Part shown: piece after piece, positions 8,454-17,712 of the stretch
Layout: each line of letters begins with the position of its first letter
How positions within the stretch are numbered: position 1 is the stretch's first letter
DNA from: Prevotella sp.
GTDB lineage: Bacteria; Bacteroidota; Bacteroidia; Bacteroidales; Bacteroidaceae
DNA: 36,101 nucleotides
Direction of reading: 5' to 3'
NCBI GenBank assembly: GCA_016291595.1
Contig: JAEEXN010000019.1
Coordinates: forward strand, 1-36,101
Notes under the pieces: model-generated
Told to the model about the DNA's origin: nothing
The model's input: the letters and a program-made list of their open reading frames with translations, nothing else
The model's database searches: none
Program-made: the position numbers and the translations under genes

Positions 8454-8777
8454 TCACTCGGGAACGTAGATAATCTCTCCGTTCTCCAGTTCGTAGGCGA
8501 TGCCCACCTTACGTCCGCGCTTGCCCGTGGCCTTCTGTTCGTCACTGGCTTTGTAGCGTTTGATTTCCTTACCCTGACGAGTGATAATCTCCATGTTATC
8601 CTTGCCAGGGTTCTTTATCATAGTGAAATCTTCCTTTCTGAAGATTTCCTGCATGTTGAACCGGGTGACAAGAGCCACCATCAGCGCCACAGCAAACACC
8701 ATGGCCACATCGAACAGGTTGGCAACGGTCTGCATGGGGTCGTCGTCGCCACTGTTGAGCAGTCTATTCCTTCTCAT
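8454..8777 (-). CDS. DUF2149 family membrane protein
   Basis: The 107-aa product begins MRRNRLLNSGDDDPMQTVAN, typical of DUF2149. It has one membrane segment (about residues 20-40) and a small soluble C-terminal domain ending IIYVPE. DUF2149 proteins pair with ExbB/MotA-like channels, in Bacteroidetes often beside a CobN-like chelatase and a TonB receptor, where they are thought to replace ExbD. The gene overlaps the ExbB gene end by 14 bp, a sign of coupled translation. No CobN gene is present here. Confidence 0.78.
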   Translation of the reverse strand: MRRNRLLNSGDDDPMQTVANLFDVAMVFAVALMVALVTRFNMQEIFRKEDFTMIKNPGKDNMEIITRQGKEIKRYKASDEQKATGKRGRKVGIAYELENGEIIYVPE

Positions 8778-9357
8778 GGCAGAGCATTGTTTTGACGTAT
8801 TCCAAATTGTTCAACTCGCGGGCATACCAGCGCTGACGCACCTGCAAGGTAGCTACACCAACAGCGGCTATGAGCATTCCAACCACGGTAGTGGCAAAGG
8901 CAACCTGCAAATTGTATGCCATCGACGAGATGTCGCCTGCAGCCAGTCCAACGAGTGCCGGTCCCATAGGGATGAGCGTTCCCATTAGTCCGAGCATCGG
9001 TCCCAGCTTCATCAGAATGCGCGAACCGGAAAGTTCCTTGGCAGCGTCCACCTCAAAGTTGCTGACTAACCGCTCGCAATAAGCCGTATTGTCATAATGG
9101 GCCAACATGTCTTTCAGCCGTTCCACATAGAGGCTGCTTGGCATCTCAGCCAGCGAGCCGATTCCACTGACGATGTCGTCACGAAGGGCGGAATTAATAA
9201 ACTGTGTGCTCTGTAGAATGGTCTTGCGACGGTAATACTCGCCGAAGAAACCAGCGGCCAGCACAATGGCACGCACAAAAAACAACAGAAGCAGAATGAC
9301 CACAGGCACCAACAATCCGTTGGAAATCCAGAAAAGAATGTTTGAAATGTGCGCCAA
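8764..9357 (-). CDS. MotA/TolQ/ExbB-type proton channel protein (TTG start)
   Basis: The 197-aa product has a membrane helix at about residues 10-32 and two more around 113-133 and 150-172. The LGPMLGLMGTLIPMGPAL stretch is characteristic of the ExbB/TolQ/MotA family, which couples proton flow to outer-membrane work. The only plausible start in frame is TTG at 9357. The frame upstream contains no ATG or GTG before a stop at about 9440. An overlapping ORF starts with ATG at 9428 right behind the promoter, so this gene may be read by coupling or may have lost its original start. The partner is DUF2149, downstream. Confidence 0.75.
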   Translation of the reverse strand: MAHISNILFWISNGLLVPVVILLLLFFVRAIVLAAGFFGEYYRRKTILQSTQFINSALRDDIVSGIGSLAEMPSSLYVERLKDMLAHYDNTAYCERLVSNFEVDAAKELSGSRILMKLGPMLGLMGTLIPMGPALVGLAAGDISSMAYNLQVAFATTVVGMLIAAVGVATLQVRQRWYARELNNLEYVKTMLCHEKE

Positions 9358-9428
9358 AGTGTGAAGAGTAACACCAGGACTAGTACTATCGAGATTATTA
9401 TACAGAAGTTTTTCTTCTTGCGGGTCAT
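9358..9428 (-). pseudogene. possible leftover 5' end of an upstream membrane-anchored gene
   Basis: From the ATG at 9428 a frame reads MTRKKKNFCIIISIVLVLVL and on to FTLWRTF: a basic start with one membrane anchor. It then runs out of register into the ExbB gene and ends at 9114 with no sensible sequence. It lies about 30 bp after a clear -7 element. Related Bacteroidetes loci carry a membrane-anchored CobN gene upstream of ExbB/DUF2149. This may be its first codons left after an internal deletion, or a short leader peptide. That identification is inference. Confidence 0.35.
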
Positions 9429-9457
9429 CTTTCTGTGTTTCTTATCAGATTCAAATG

Positions 9458-9465
9458 CAAAGGTA
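9458..9465 (-). promoter_or_regulatory. -7 element for the ExbB-DUF2149 operon
   Basis: On the minus strand TACCTTTG matches TAnnTTTG. It sits 30 bp upstream of the ATG at 9428 and 101 bp upstream of the ExbB TTG. No good TTTG lies at the usual -33 spacing. The stretch 9466-9678 shows no other feature. Confidence 0.55.
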
Positions 9466-9680
9466 GTTATTTTTTTCGACTTAACCCCCACCGCATAGTT
9501 TTTTTCTGAATGGTGAGCCAACTATTACATTCTGTACACGAAAAGGAACAATGTGTCATTCGACCCCTTATGGGAATGATGAAAAAGGAAAGCCTAAAAA
9601 CTTCGTCATTTGACAGCTTAAAAGCCAGAATTCCACTATTTCAACACCTATCTGCCCCAAGCGGTCAACATAACGAATAA

Positions 9681-9712
9681 AAAAAGCGCCTTCTACAATG
9701 AAAGCGCCTTTT
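9681..9712 (-). terminator. intrinsic terminator after the DUF4332 gene
   Basis: On the minus strand GCGCTTTC and GAAGGCGC (9700-9707 and 9686-9693) form an 8-bp stem with one G-U pair around a 6-nt loop, followed directly by at least six T. It lies about 25 bp past the stop codon. Confidence 0.85.
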
Positions 9713-9732
9713 ATTAAGGGGGAAATGTTTCT

Positions 9733-10140
9733 TTAGTATGTCACACGTGGCTCAAGCTCTTTGGCTTGGTCAATCATCTTCTGCACTTCCTTTTCAGAAG
9801 GAACACGGTTGCAGAGGTTCTTCTCCTCATTCACCTCGATGAGCTTTGCAGCAAGATTAGCAGCTACGCGATGCTTCAACTCCTTCACGGTGTCAACACC
9901 AGCAGCCTCGAGCAACTCTGAGAACTGAGGTCCAACGCCTTTGATGCGGAATAGGTCAGCATGGTTGGTCCACTTCAGAATCAGTTTGCCACTGATCTCT
10001 GTCTGCTCTTCCAATTCCTTACGTCCCTTCGGTGCTGCGCAACGATCGAGAAGATCGTCAACGGTAATGATACCAGCTGCGTGCAATTTCTCAGCGTAAA
10101 CATCGCCTACGCCTTCAATGTCAATAATTTTGTATGCCAT
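9733..10140 (-). CDS. DUF4332 helix-hairpin-helix protein
   Basis: The 135-aa product contains two helix-hairpin-helix units: IEGVGDVYAEKLHAAGI (about residues 8-24) and IKGVGPQFSELLEAAGV (about 66-82). This matches DUF4332. The family is small, cytosolic and of unknown function; the fold suggests non-specific DNA or nucleic acid contact. It is a single-gene unit with its own promoter at 10181-10211 and a strong terminator downstream. No truncation is seen. Confidence 0.82.
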   Translation of the reverse strand: MAYKIIDIEGVGDVYAEKLHAAGIITVDDLLDRCAAPKGRKELEEQTEISGKLILKWTNHADLFRIKGVGPQFSELLEAAGVDTVKELKHRVAANLAAKLIEVNEEKNLCNRVPSEKEVQKMIDQAKELEPRVTY

Positions 10141-10180
10141 AATAGTTGTTGTTTGGTTAAACGTTCATAGATTGTGGCCA

Positions 10181-10211
10181 CAAATATAGCATTTTTTCTT
10201 GAAAGCACAAA
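10181..10211 (-). promoter_or_regulatory. promoter of the DUF4332 gene
   Basis: On the minus strand TTTG (10208-10211), 19 bp, then TATATTTG (10181-10188). It is a full consensus match, 40 bp upstream of the start. The remainder of 10212-10400 holds nothing I can support. Confidence 0.75.
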
Positions 10212-10403
10212 AAAGATGTGACATTTTTTTGCAATATACTTTTATCGGAGAACAATCGTCGCAAGTGACGGTAAGAATTCTTTTCCTCGCAATGAATAAA
10301 CTTCTGTCAGGTAGCGGATTGCTGTGTGAGGCGGGCATGAGAAAGACACTACGTGCATCACGAAACGGGCAATGATAATGCATCCACTACTAACTAAAAA
10401 CAA

Positions 10404-10433
10404 TTCATGGGAACAGAATCCTGCTCCCATGAA
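10404..10433 (-). terminator. hairpin terminator after alaS
   Basis: TTCATGGGA (10404-10412) and TCCCATGAA (10425-10433) are perfect complements, extended inward by CAG/CTG after one mismatch. On the minus strand the hairpin is followed by ATTGTTTTT, so it can end alaS transcription. Confidence 0.75.
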
Positions 10434-10456
10434 CCGTTTCTATTTTCTGACATGAA

Positions 10457-13117
10457 TCAGAGACCAGCCAACTCTATGACTTTCTCTACTGCCGCAGTCA
10501 GTCCTTCCTTATTCTTTCCACCTGCAGTGGCAAAATGGGGCTGACCACCACCACCTCCCTGCATCAGTTTGGCAGCCTCGCGGACCATCTGTCCGGCATT
10601 CAGGTTGTGGTCGCTCACCATATCGTCGCTGAGCATCACACTCAGCATCGGCTTGTCCTGATAGACGGTTCCGATGACGCACAGGAGGTTCTCGGGCACG
10701 GCCTGACGAATCTTAAACACAAGGTCCTTGGCTGCACCGGGCTCTAATGGCATCACGGCCTTCACAATCTTCACACCATTGCGGAACTCGGCGCGCTCGA
10801 TGAGCATACTCTTTGTACGCTCGATGGCCTGTGCCTGGAACTGCTCTATTTCTTTCTTCATCGAGTCGTGCTCCTCCATGTACTTCACGATGACGCCACG
10901 CAAATCCTTTGCATTGTTGAACAATCCTTTCAGAGCCCGCATCGTATCTTCCAAAGCGTAGATAGCTTCCTCGCAGTTCTTACCGGTGATGGCCTCAACA
11001 CGGCGGATGCCGGCAGCCACACTGCTCTCAGAGATAATCTTGAAGAAACCGATACGACCTGTGGACTGGGCATGAATACCACCACAGAACTCACAAGACG
11101 GACCGAATCGTACCACACGCACCTTGTCGCCATATTTCTCGCCGAAAAGGGCGATGGCACCAAGTTTCTTTGCCTCATCGAACGGAACGTCACGATGCTC
11201 GTCGAGGGCGATGTCCTGACGGATCATGCCGTTGACGATACGCTCAGCCTCACGCAACTCCTCATCGGTTACTTTCTGGAAATGAGAGAAGTCGAAGCGC
11301 AGCGTGTCGGGGCTTACATACGAGCCTTTCTGCTCCACATGGTCACCCAGCACCTGCTTCAGCGCATAGTCGAGCAAGTGGGTAGCGGTGTGGTTGGCAG
11401 CACTGGCGGCACGTTTGTCGGTATCCACGCAAGCCATGAAGTCGGCCTCAGGATGTTTCGGCAACTGCTTCACAATGTGTACGCTTTGGTTGTTCTCGCG
11501 CTTGGTGTCGATGACATTGACGGTCTCGAACTCGCTTACGAGTACGCCCTGGTCGCCAACCTGTCCGCCCATCTCACCGTAGAAAGGAGTGGCGTCGAGC
11601 ACCAATTCATAGTAGGTATTTTTCTTCTGGGTGACCTGACGGTAGCGCAGGATGCGGCACTCGTGCTCCGAATAGTCGTAGCCCACAAACTGCTGCTCAC
11701 CCTGACGCAGCTCAACCCAGTCGCCATTCTCAACAACGGCGGCATTACGGGCGCGCTCTTTCTGCTTCTGCATCTCCACATTGAACTGCTCCTCGTCGAC
11801 AGTATATCCGTGCTCACGGCAGATCAGCTCAGTAAGGTCGAGCGGGAAGCCGTAAGTGTCAAACAAACGGAAGGCTGCCTTACCGTCCAGTTCAGTCTGC
11901 TTGTGCGCCATCAACTCGTCCATGGCTCCATTCAGCAGTTGGATGCCCTTGTCGAGAGTGCGCAGGAAGGAGTCTTCCTCCTCCTTGATCACACGGCTGA
12001 CCAGCTGCTGTTGTGCCTTCAGTTCGGGGAAGGCGTTGCCCATCTCCTCAACCAACGTCGGAACGAGTTTGAAGAGGAACGGTTCTTTCTGCCCCAGGAA
12101 GGTGTAGGCATAACGTACGGCACGGCGCAGGATGCGGCGGATGACGTAACCGGCCTTGGCATTGCCAGGCAGTTGTCCGTCAGCAATCGAGAAGGATACA
12201 GCACGCAAGTGGTCGGCGCATACACGCATGGCCACATTGATTTTCTCCTGCCCGTCGGTGACCTCTGCATTCTCTGATTCCTCGAACGTCATATACTTCA
12301 GTCCGGTAATCTCTTGCTCAGCCTTGATGATAGGCTGGAAAATATCGGTATCGTAGTTGGAATGCTTGCCCTGCAGCATACGGACAAGACGCTCGAAGCC
12401 CATACCTGTATCTATCACATTCATGCCCAGCTTCTCTAATGAGCCGTCGGCCTTGCGATTGAACTGCATGAACACGAGGTTCCAAATCTCAATCACCTGA
12501 GGATCATCCTTGTTGACCAGCTCACGGCCGGGAACGCCGTCAGCTTTCTGCTCGGGAGTACGCGAGTCGATATGGATTTCAGAGCACGGACCACAAGGGC
12601 CTGTGTCGCCCATCTCCCAGAAATTATCGTGCTTGTTACCATTGATGATATGGTCGGCGGGTACGTGCTTAGCCCAATACTGTGCTGCCTCATCGTCGCG
12701 GGGAATATTCTCCTCGGGAGAACCCTCGAATACGGTGACATATAAATCATTCGGATTCAGGTGCAAAACGTCAACGAGATACTCCCATGCCATATCGATA
12801 GCGCCCTCTTTGAAGTAATCACCAAACGACCAGTTGCCCAGCATCTCGAACATGGTGTGGTGGTAAGTGTCGTGTCCGACCTCCTCCAGGTCGTTGTGTT
12901 TGCCTGATACGCGCAGGCATTTCTGGGTGTCGGCGCGACGGCGTGGCTCTGGCTCGCGTGTGCCGAGTATGATATCTTTCCACTGGTTCATACCAGCATT
13001 GGTAAACATCAGTGTGGGGTCATCCTTAATAACCATCGGTGCAGACGGCACAATAGCATGTTGTTTCGACTCGAAGAACTTCTTGAACGAGTCGCGAATC
13101 TCATTAGCTGTCATCAT
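10457..13117 (-). CDS. alaS: alanine-tRNA ligase
   Basis: AlaRS charges tRNA-Ala and clears mischarged Ser or Gly. The 886-aa protein has the class II core at the N-terminus ([42 protein letters not shown]). The editing domain has the zinc motif [13 protein letters not shown] and CEFCGGIHA. The C-Ala domain has the glycine-rich [15 protein letters not shown]. Length is normal (about 870-880). It is a single gene, divergent from the MerR-type regulator with a shared promoter region, and ends in a hairpin at 10404-10433. Confidence 0.98.
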   Translation of the reverse strand: MMTANEIRDSFKKFFESKQHAIVPSAPMVIKDDPTLMFTNAGMNQWKDIILGTREPEPRRRADTQKCLRVSGKHNDLEEVGHDTYHHTMFEMLGNWSFGDYFKEGAIDMAWEYLVDVLHLNPNDLYVTVFEGSPEENIPRDDEAAQYWAKHVPADHIINGNKHDNFWEMGDTGPCGPCSEIHIDSRTPEQKADGVPGRELVNKDDPQVIEIWNLVFMQFNRKADGSLEKLGMNVIDTGMGFERLVRMLQGKHSNYDTDIFQPIIKAEQEITGLKYMTFEESENAEVTDGQEKINVAMRVCADHLRAVSFSIADGQLPGNAKAGYVIRRILRRAVRYAYTFLGQKEPFLFKLVPTLVEEMGNAFPELKAQQQLVSRVIKEEEDSFLRTLDKGIQLLNGAMDELMAHKQTELDGKAAFRLFDTYGFPLDLTELICREHGYTVDEEQFNVEMQKQKERARNAAVVENGDWVELRQGEQQFVGYDYSEHECRILRYRQVTQKKNTYYELVLDATPFYGEMGGQVGDQGVLVSEFETVNVIDTKRENNQSVHIVKQLPKHPEADFMACVDTDKRAASAANHTATHLLDYALKQVLGDHVEQKGSYVSPDTLRFDFSHFQKVTDEELREAERIVNGMIRQDIALDEHRDVPFDEAKKLGAIALFGEKYGDKVRVVRFGPSCEFCGGIHAQSTGRIGFFKIISESSVAAGIRRVEAITGKNCEEAIYALEDTMRALKGLFNNAKDLRGVIVKYMEEHDSMKKEIEQFQAQAIERTKSMLIERAEFRNGVKIVKAVMPLEPGAAKDLVFKIRQAVPENLLCVIGTVYQDKPMLSVMLSDDMVSDHNLNAGQMVREAAKLMQGGGGGQPHFATAGGKNKEGLTAAVEKVIELAGL

Positions 13118-13152
13118 TGTTTTTTATTTTTCTAAAAATTTTTTTCAAAAAG

Positions 13153-13189
13153 TTTTGCAAAGATACTTTGTTTTCGTTATTTTTGCAAA
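13153..13189. promoter_or_regulatory. divergent promoters of alaS (-) and the MerR-type gene (+)
   Basis: Minus strand: TTTG (13186-13189), 20 bp, TATCTTTG (13158-13165), for alaS. Plus strand: TTTG (13153-13156), 21 bp, TATTTTTG (13178-13185), for the regulator at 13226. The two promoters overlap almost completely, so their use may be mutually exclusive. Confidence 0.75.
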
Positions 13190-13225
13190 TAATTTAATAT
13201 TAGTTTGAAAAAAAGTCCCGAAAAT

Positions 13226-13573
13226 ATGGCACTTAACACGAATAAAAACCTTAAACTCTACTATTCCATCAAGGAAGTAGCCCAGATGTTCGACGTCAGC
13301 GAGAGTCTGCTGCGTTATTGGGAGACTGAGTTTCCGCAAATCAAGCCTAAAACCTTGAGCAACAAGGTACGGCAGTATACTGACAAGGACATTGAGCAGA
13401 TTCGTGTCATCTACAATCTGGTCAAGGTACGTGGATTCAAACTGGCAGCTGCGCGCAAAATGCTCAGTCAGAACAAGCATGGGGCGGACAAGAGTTCCGA
13501 GGTCCTCACCTCGCTCATCGGTGTTCGCGAAGACCTGAAAGCCCTAAAGAAGCAGCTTGACGCGTTAGTATAA
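13226..13573 (+). CDS. MerR family transcriptional regulator
   Basis: The 115-aa product has the winged helix-turn-helix of MerR proteins at about residues 13-80 (SIKEVAQMFDVSESLLRYWE, then VRQYTDKDIEQIRVIYNLVK). A short C-terminal helix for dimerisation follows. No effector domain or Cys cluster is present, so the signal is unknown. I use the ATG at 13226 (MALNTNKN) rather than an upstream TTG. It is divergent from alaS with overlapping promoters. This compact single-domain MerR form is common and conserved in Bacteroidales. Confidence 0.88.
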   Translation: MALNTNKNLKLYYSIKEVAQMFDVSESLLRYWETEFPQIKPKTLSNKVRQYTDKDIEQIRVIYNLVKVRGFKLAAARKMLSQNKHGADKSSEVLTSLIGVREDLKALKKQLDALV

Positions 13574-13589
13574 GATGATTTTACGAAAA

Positions 13590-13615
13590 AGAGTCCACTC
13601 AAAAAAGTGGACTCT
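13590..13615 (-). terminator. intrinsic terminator, mainly for the protease operon
   Basis: AGAGTCCACT (13590-13599) and AGTGGACTCT (13606-13615) form a perfect 10-bp stem with a 6-nt loop. On the minus strand it is followed by TTTTT, so it best serves the gene ending at 13622. On the plus strand the T-tract is poor but the hairpin may still help end the MerR-type gene. Confidence 0.85.
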
Positions 13616-13621
13616 ATTCGT

Positions 13622-14311
13622 CTATTCCTGATTCAACCTGAACCGCATCCCATCCCATACGAGTTGTTTCTTTTCGTTTCTTGTGTCGTATTGGATGATG
13701 ATTCCGATGTTTTTCCCCTTGCGAGGTAGTGAATAAACTACGACAGGTATGTTGCTCCCTTCACTCTCCCCACTTACATACGCGCCGATGCCCTCGCTAG
13801 CAATCCGGCACATGGTATGGCGGGCATTATCGTACAGATAGAAATCTGGGCCACAGTACTCGGTCATCACGTGTTTGCCATTTAACTCGCATTTGCAATT
13901 TGTGGCGAAGATTTTGTGCTTGCCGTCAGCACAGTTCCAATAGCACATCTCAATATAATCCTTTTCCTCATCGCCGTCACCATAAGCCTCATTCGCATCA
14001 AACTCATAGCGAATAAAGCCATTCTTCGCATCGAAGAGAATCTTGGAGCCCTTTTCCTGTGGCGTCTTCCGCAAATAATTCTTCCATGCATCACAGGCCG
14101 AGCCCCAAATCTCAGGCATGATGTCGCTCTTGAAGTAGGCCGTCGCAAAGTCCTTGATCCCCGGACTCCCTCCCTTGAACTTGACGGGAATGGGCGGGTC
14201 GTCGTAATAAATGTCTTTCGGATAGGTCTGCTGCGCCCATACTACAGGGCAGCTAAGCCAGACGGCAGCCACGACGAGCCACCCGCGTATGATCTTCATT
14301 CCATTTGTCAT
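13622..14311 (-). CDS. secreted protein of unknown function
   Basis: The 229-aa product has a signal peptide ending near VVWAQ (about residues 5-27). The start may be the ATG at 14299 (MKIIRGWLVV) instead of 14311. The mature part has six Cys (for example WGSACDAW, CYWNCADG, CKCELNG), suggesting disulfides, and no family motif I recognise. It follows the two tricorn-like protease genes on the same strand (64-bp gap) and precedes a strong terminator, so it is probably the last gene of that operon. It could be an envelope partner of the proteases; that is inference. Confidence 0.65.
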   Translation of the reverse strand: MTNGMKIIRGWLVVAAVWLSCPVVWAQQTYPKDIYYDDPPIPVKFKGGSPGIKDFATAYFKSDIMPEIWGSACDAWKNYLRKTPQEKGSKILFDAKNGFIRYEFDANEAYGDGDEEKDYIEMCYWNCADGKHKIFATNCKCELNGKHVMTEYCGPDFYLYDNARHTMCRIASEGIGAYVSGESEGSNIPVVVYSLPRKGKNIGIIIQYDTRNEKKQLVWDGMRFRLNQE

Positions 14312-14375
14312 CGTTGTTGTGTTTAATGTGTTATCTTCACGTTTCTCCTGTTTATCTGCCGTACGACAGGAACAA

Positions 14376-17300
14376 CTATTTCAGCATTTCTTTCACGGCG
14401 CGCTCCAGTTGCGGGTCACGACCGTTGATGACATCCTCCGGACTGTTGTAGACCTCAATGTCAGGATAGAGGGTCGTATTCTCGCCATAGTTTCCACGAT
14501 TGTCCATGCATCCCACCTGCGGAATGCCGAATACCATGCCGTTGATAAGTGTCTCCCACCATACGGCAGTCATGGTTCCTGCGACAGGCGTACCGATGAG
14601 TTTGCCAATTTTCAGTTCTTTGTAAACCCACGGGAAACCATGTCCGTTGCTGTAGTCGTCCTCGCACATGAGCACACACGACGGCTTCACCCACTTGTTG
14701 TAGGGATCACGGCCCACATACTTGCCATGAGGAATGAACTTCTGATACTGTTTCCCGCTCAACAAAGTGCACAGGTCGTCGTGCAGCCAGCCTCCGCCAT
14801 TGTGACGCTCATCGACAATCACAGCCTCACGGTTGCGGTTTTTGTCGCTCAGCAGCTCACTATAAACGGTTCGGAAACTCTGACTGTCCATCGCTTTCAC
14901 ATGAACATAAGCCAGCCGGCCGCCCGAAAGACGGTCAACCAACTCACGGTTGCGGTCGACCCAACGCTTATAGAGCAATTCGTTCTGGTCGCCAAGACTG
15001 ATGGCCTTGATGCTCACATCGTTGCGCTTGCCGTTTTTCGGGTTGTAAATGGTCAGCCGCACGGGCTTGCCAATCTTTCCATCGAGCAGCGAATTGTAGT
15101 CCTTGCCTGCCTGGATGGCGTGGCCGTCAATCTGTTCGATGATGCATCCAGCCTCGACACCGGCATTCTTCTGTGCCAGGGGAGAACGTTTGATTACCTC
15201 CTCGATGCGCAGTCCGTCGCCATTGTAGCCATTATCGATGAACACTCCTAATGCGGCTGTCTTCAACGAGGCTCCGGCAGGATTGTAGCGGGCACCCGTG
15301 TGCGAGCCGTTCAGTTCGCCCAACATCTCGCTCAGCATGTCGCGGAAATCGTACTCATTATTAATATACGGCAGGAACCGGCGATAAATGTCGCGATAGC
15401 CTTCCCAGTCGACACCGTGGATGTTCTCAACATAGAACTTGTCCTTCACCTGTTGCCAGATATGGTCGAAAATGTAGGCACGCTCCTCGTACGGACGATA
15501 GTTGAACTCTGCCTCGAAGGCGATGGGAGTCGGTGTTCCCTTGGCCAGGTCGACTTTCTTGATGCCGCCTTGAGAACACAGGAAGAGATTCTTGTAGCCT
15601 TTGTCGGCAAACATCATTCCACGGCCTACATTCTTCATCACGAGCGTGGTCTTCTGCTCGCGCAGATCGTGCTTCCACAAGTCCATGCCTCCTTCGAAAG
15701 CAGCCTGGTAGTAGAGCGTATCGCCCTTGAGCACGGCATCGCCCATTCGTGCCGAGTTTACGGTAAGGCGGATGATGCGGTCACGGCAGTTGTCAAGGTC
15801 GAACTGCAGCGTCTTGGATGGTGTGGTTTGGGTATTAGCCGTCGCTTTTTTCTTGTTGGCAGGCTTCTTGCCTTTGGCATCTTGTTCTTTGTTTTTAGCT
15901 GCCAGCTCCTTGCCTTTGGCCTCTTTCTCCGCCTCTTCGCGCATCACCTTCTCCTCTTTCGTCATGCGGAAGCGGTCGTAGGCATCAACGTCGAAGAACA
16001 TCACGTAATAATCGGTCTCGGCTCCCCAGCTTCCATGACTGCGATAGCCGGCTCGGTCGCTCTCGAAGAGCATCGCCTTACCGCCTAACACCCATTTGGC
16101 TGAGCCGTCGTTGTATCCGCTCTGAGTAAGGTTGTGAATCTCACCGTTGCCCGAGGCGTTGACGAGTGCCACATCCTGATTGTTCCATCCACCTGTTCCG
16201 ATGTAGCTGCTCAGCAACCAGCGGCTGTCTGGACTCCACTCAAACCACAGGTCGCCGTCACTATACGAGAAATTATACTTGCCGTCCATCACCGTACGTA
16301 CTTGCTTGGTGGCAAGATTGATGACACGCAGCTCGCCACGGTTCTCGAAGAAAGCCACTTCCTTCCCGTCCGGGCTGAACTTGGGCTGCAGCGATGTCAC
16401 ATCGGTATTCGTCAGCCGTTCCTCCTCCAATTCCGTGCTATAGGTGAACAGTTTCTCGTCTGCCTTCTTGAGTTTCGTGCGGTAAATCTGCCAGTGTCCA
16501 CCACGCTCGGCACAATACACGATGCTCTTCCCGTCGGGTGCGAAGTTGATGCTGCGCTCCTGCTCGGGTGTATCAGTCACCTGCTTGGTGGTCTTATAAT
16601 CCACGGATGTCACAAACACGTCTCCATGCATCACGAATGCCACCTCTTTTCCACTTGGCGAAAGACTGATCTCTGTGGCGCCGTTGCTCCTCACCTGGCG
16701 CACCAGCTCACGGTCGTTGCGGTCAGCGGTGATGCTGATCTTTACCTTTTGCGGCTGACCTCCCGGCTTCAGGGTGTAGATTTCCCCGTCGTAACCGTAG
16801 CAAAGCATTCCGTTACGCGACACGCTCAGGTAGCGCACAGGATTCTTCTGATGCTTGGTGAGCTGCTGTTTCCCGCTTCCGTCGATATTCCGGCGGTACA
16901 CATTGAAGGTGCCGTCCTCCTCGCTCAGATAATAGTAAGAGGTATCATCAGCCCAGCGCGGGGTACGGTCCTCACCTTTAAAACTGCTCAGCTTGGTATA
17001 CTTACTGCCCTGACACAGCCAGATGTCGCGGCAAATGGGCGACTGGTGGTGCTTGCGGAAGGGATCCTCGTATCCTTTCCAGTCGTGATAAAGCACGTCG
17101 CCCCGGCTGTTGACACTCACATCTTCCATCATCAGCGTGGAGAAAAGGCGCGGGCGCCCGCCCTCGATACTCACCTCGTACACCTGATTGGTGCGCCCTC
17201 CGGCAAAGATATTCGACTGCGCCGTTGGCATGAGTGCTGCGGAGAAGAGCACATGCGAGTCGTCGCTGAACGTCATAGGCACCTCGTCGCTGCTATGAGT

Positions 17301-17612
17301 CGTCAGCCTGACGGGACTTCCTCCGGTGGCATTCATCACATAGACATCGAGACTTCCCTCACGCGAGGAGGCAAAAGCCAGTTTCTTTCCGTCAGGACTC
17401 CACACGGGATAGGCGTCATAAGCGGCATTGGACGTCAGCTGGCGCGCATTTCCTCCTGCCGCCGGGACTGTGAAAATGTCGCCTTTATACGAGAAAGCGA
17501 TGGTTTGTCCGTCGGGTGAGATGGCACTAAAGCGCATCCACAGCGGTTCGTCTTGTGCGCTGGCAGCCATAGAGACGGCCATGACCACAACTGAAAAGAC
17601 TATTTTCTTCAT
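14376..17612 (-). CDS. tricorn-like S41 family peptidase, copy 1
   Basis: The 1078-aa secreted protein has a signal peptide (cleavage near ASAQ). A WD40/PD40-type beta-propeller region follows at about residues 20-560, with repeated SPDG-x units. A Lys/Ala/Glu-rich low-complexity linker sits near 565-610, with a PDZ-like region near 795-865 and the S41 catalytic domain in the C-terminal third. GSHTGARY (Ser770-His771) fits the His position of tricorn, DDYSNGHGFP holds the likely nucleophile Ser988, and WWETL Glu1020 fits the last tetrad member. It probably trims peptides in the periplasm. It is a paralog of the gene at 17713-20973 and is 100 bp downstream of it. Confidence 0.88.
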   Translation of the reverse strand: MKKIVFSVVVMAVSMAASAQDEPLWMRFSAISPDGQTIAFSYKGDIFTVPAAGGNARQLTSNAAYDAYPVWSPDGKKLAFASSREGSLDVYVMNATGGSPVRLTTHSSDEVPMTFSDDSHVLFSAALMPTAQSNIFAGGRTNQVYEVSIEGGRPRLFSTLMMEDVSVNSRGDVLYHDWKGYEDPFRKHHQSPICRDIWLCQGSKYTKLSSFKGEDRTPRWADDTSYYYLSEEDGTFNVYRRNIDGSGKQQLTKHQKNPVRYLSVSRNGMLCYGYDGEIYTLKPGGQPQKVKISITADRNDRELVRQVRSNGATEISLSPSGKEVAFVMHGDVFVTSVDYKTTKQVTDTPEQERSINFAPDGKSIVYCAERGGHWQIYRTKLKKADEKLFTYSTELEEERLTNTDVTSLQPKFSPDGKEVAFFENRGELRVINLATKQVRTVMDGKYNFSYSDGDLWFEWSPDSRWLLSSYIGTGGWNNQDVALVNASGNGEIHNLTQSGYNDGSAKWVLGGKAMLFESDRAGYRSHGSWGAETDYYVMFFDVDAYDRFRMTKEEKVMREEAEKEAKGKELAAKNKEQDAKGKKPANKKKATANTQTTPSKTLQFDLDNCRDRIIRLTVNSARMGDAVLKGDTLYYQAAFEGGMDLWKHDLREQKTTLVMKNVGRGMMFADKGYKNLFLCSQGGIKKVDLAKGTPTPIAFEAEFNYRPYEERAYIFDHIWQQVKDKFYVENIHGVDWEGYRDIYRRFLPYINNEYDFRDMLSEMLGELNGSHTGARYNPAGASLKTAALGVFIDNGYNGDGLRIEEVIKRSPLAQKNAGVEAGCIIEQIDGHAIQAGKDYNSLLDGKIGKPVRLTIYNPKNGKRNDVSIKAISLGDQNELLYKRWVDRNRELVDRLSGGRLAYVHVKAMDSQSFRTVYSELLSDKNRNREAVIVDERHNGGGWLHDDLCTLLSGKQYQKFIPHGKYVGRDPYNKWVKPSCVLMCEDDYSNGHGFPWVYKELKIGKLIGTPVAGTMTAVWWETLINGMVFGIPQVGCMDNRGNYGENTTLYPDIEVYNSPEDVINGRDPQLERAVKEMLK

Positions 17613-17712
17613 GTTTTTTGTTGTTGGTTTATTCTTGATTTTTTTTGTTGATTCTTAAATCTGTCGGCTGATGGAACGGTTCTTAGAATAGGGCGAATCC
17701 CTATTTCTCCGC

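Noticed and set aside
9114..9427. Programmed frameshift joining the membrane anchor to ExbB
   Set aside because: No slippery heptamer or downstream structure is evident at the junction; deletion or a leader peptide is simpler.
10868..12277. Antisense 469-codon frame within alaS
   Set aside because: alaS is certain on the other strand; the product is Leu/Val/His-rich shadow sequence.
16134..17519. Antisense frame within the tricorn-like protease copy 1
   Set aside because: It mirrors a confirmed protease gene with signal peptide and S41 motifs, and has no motif of its own.
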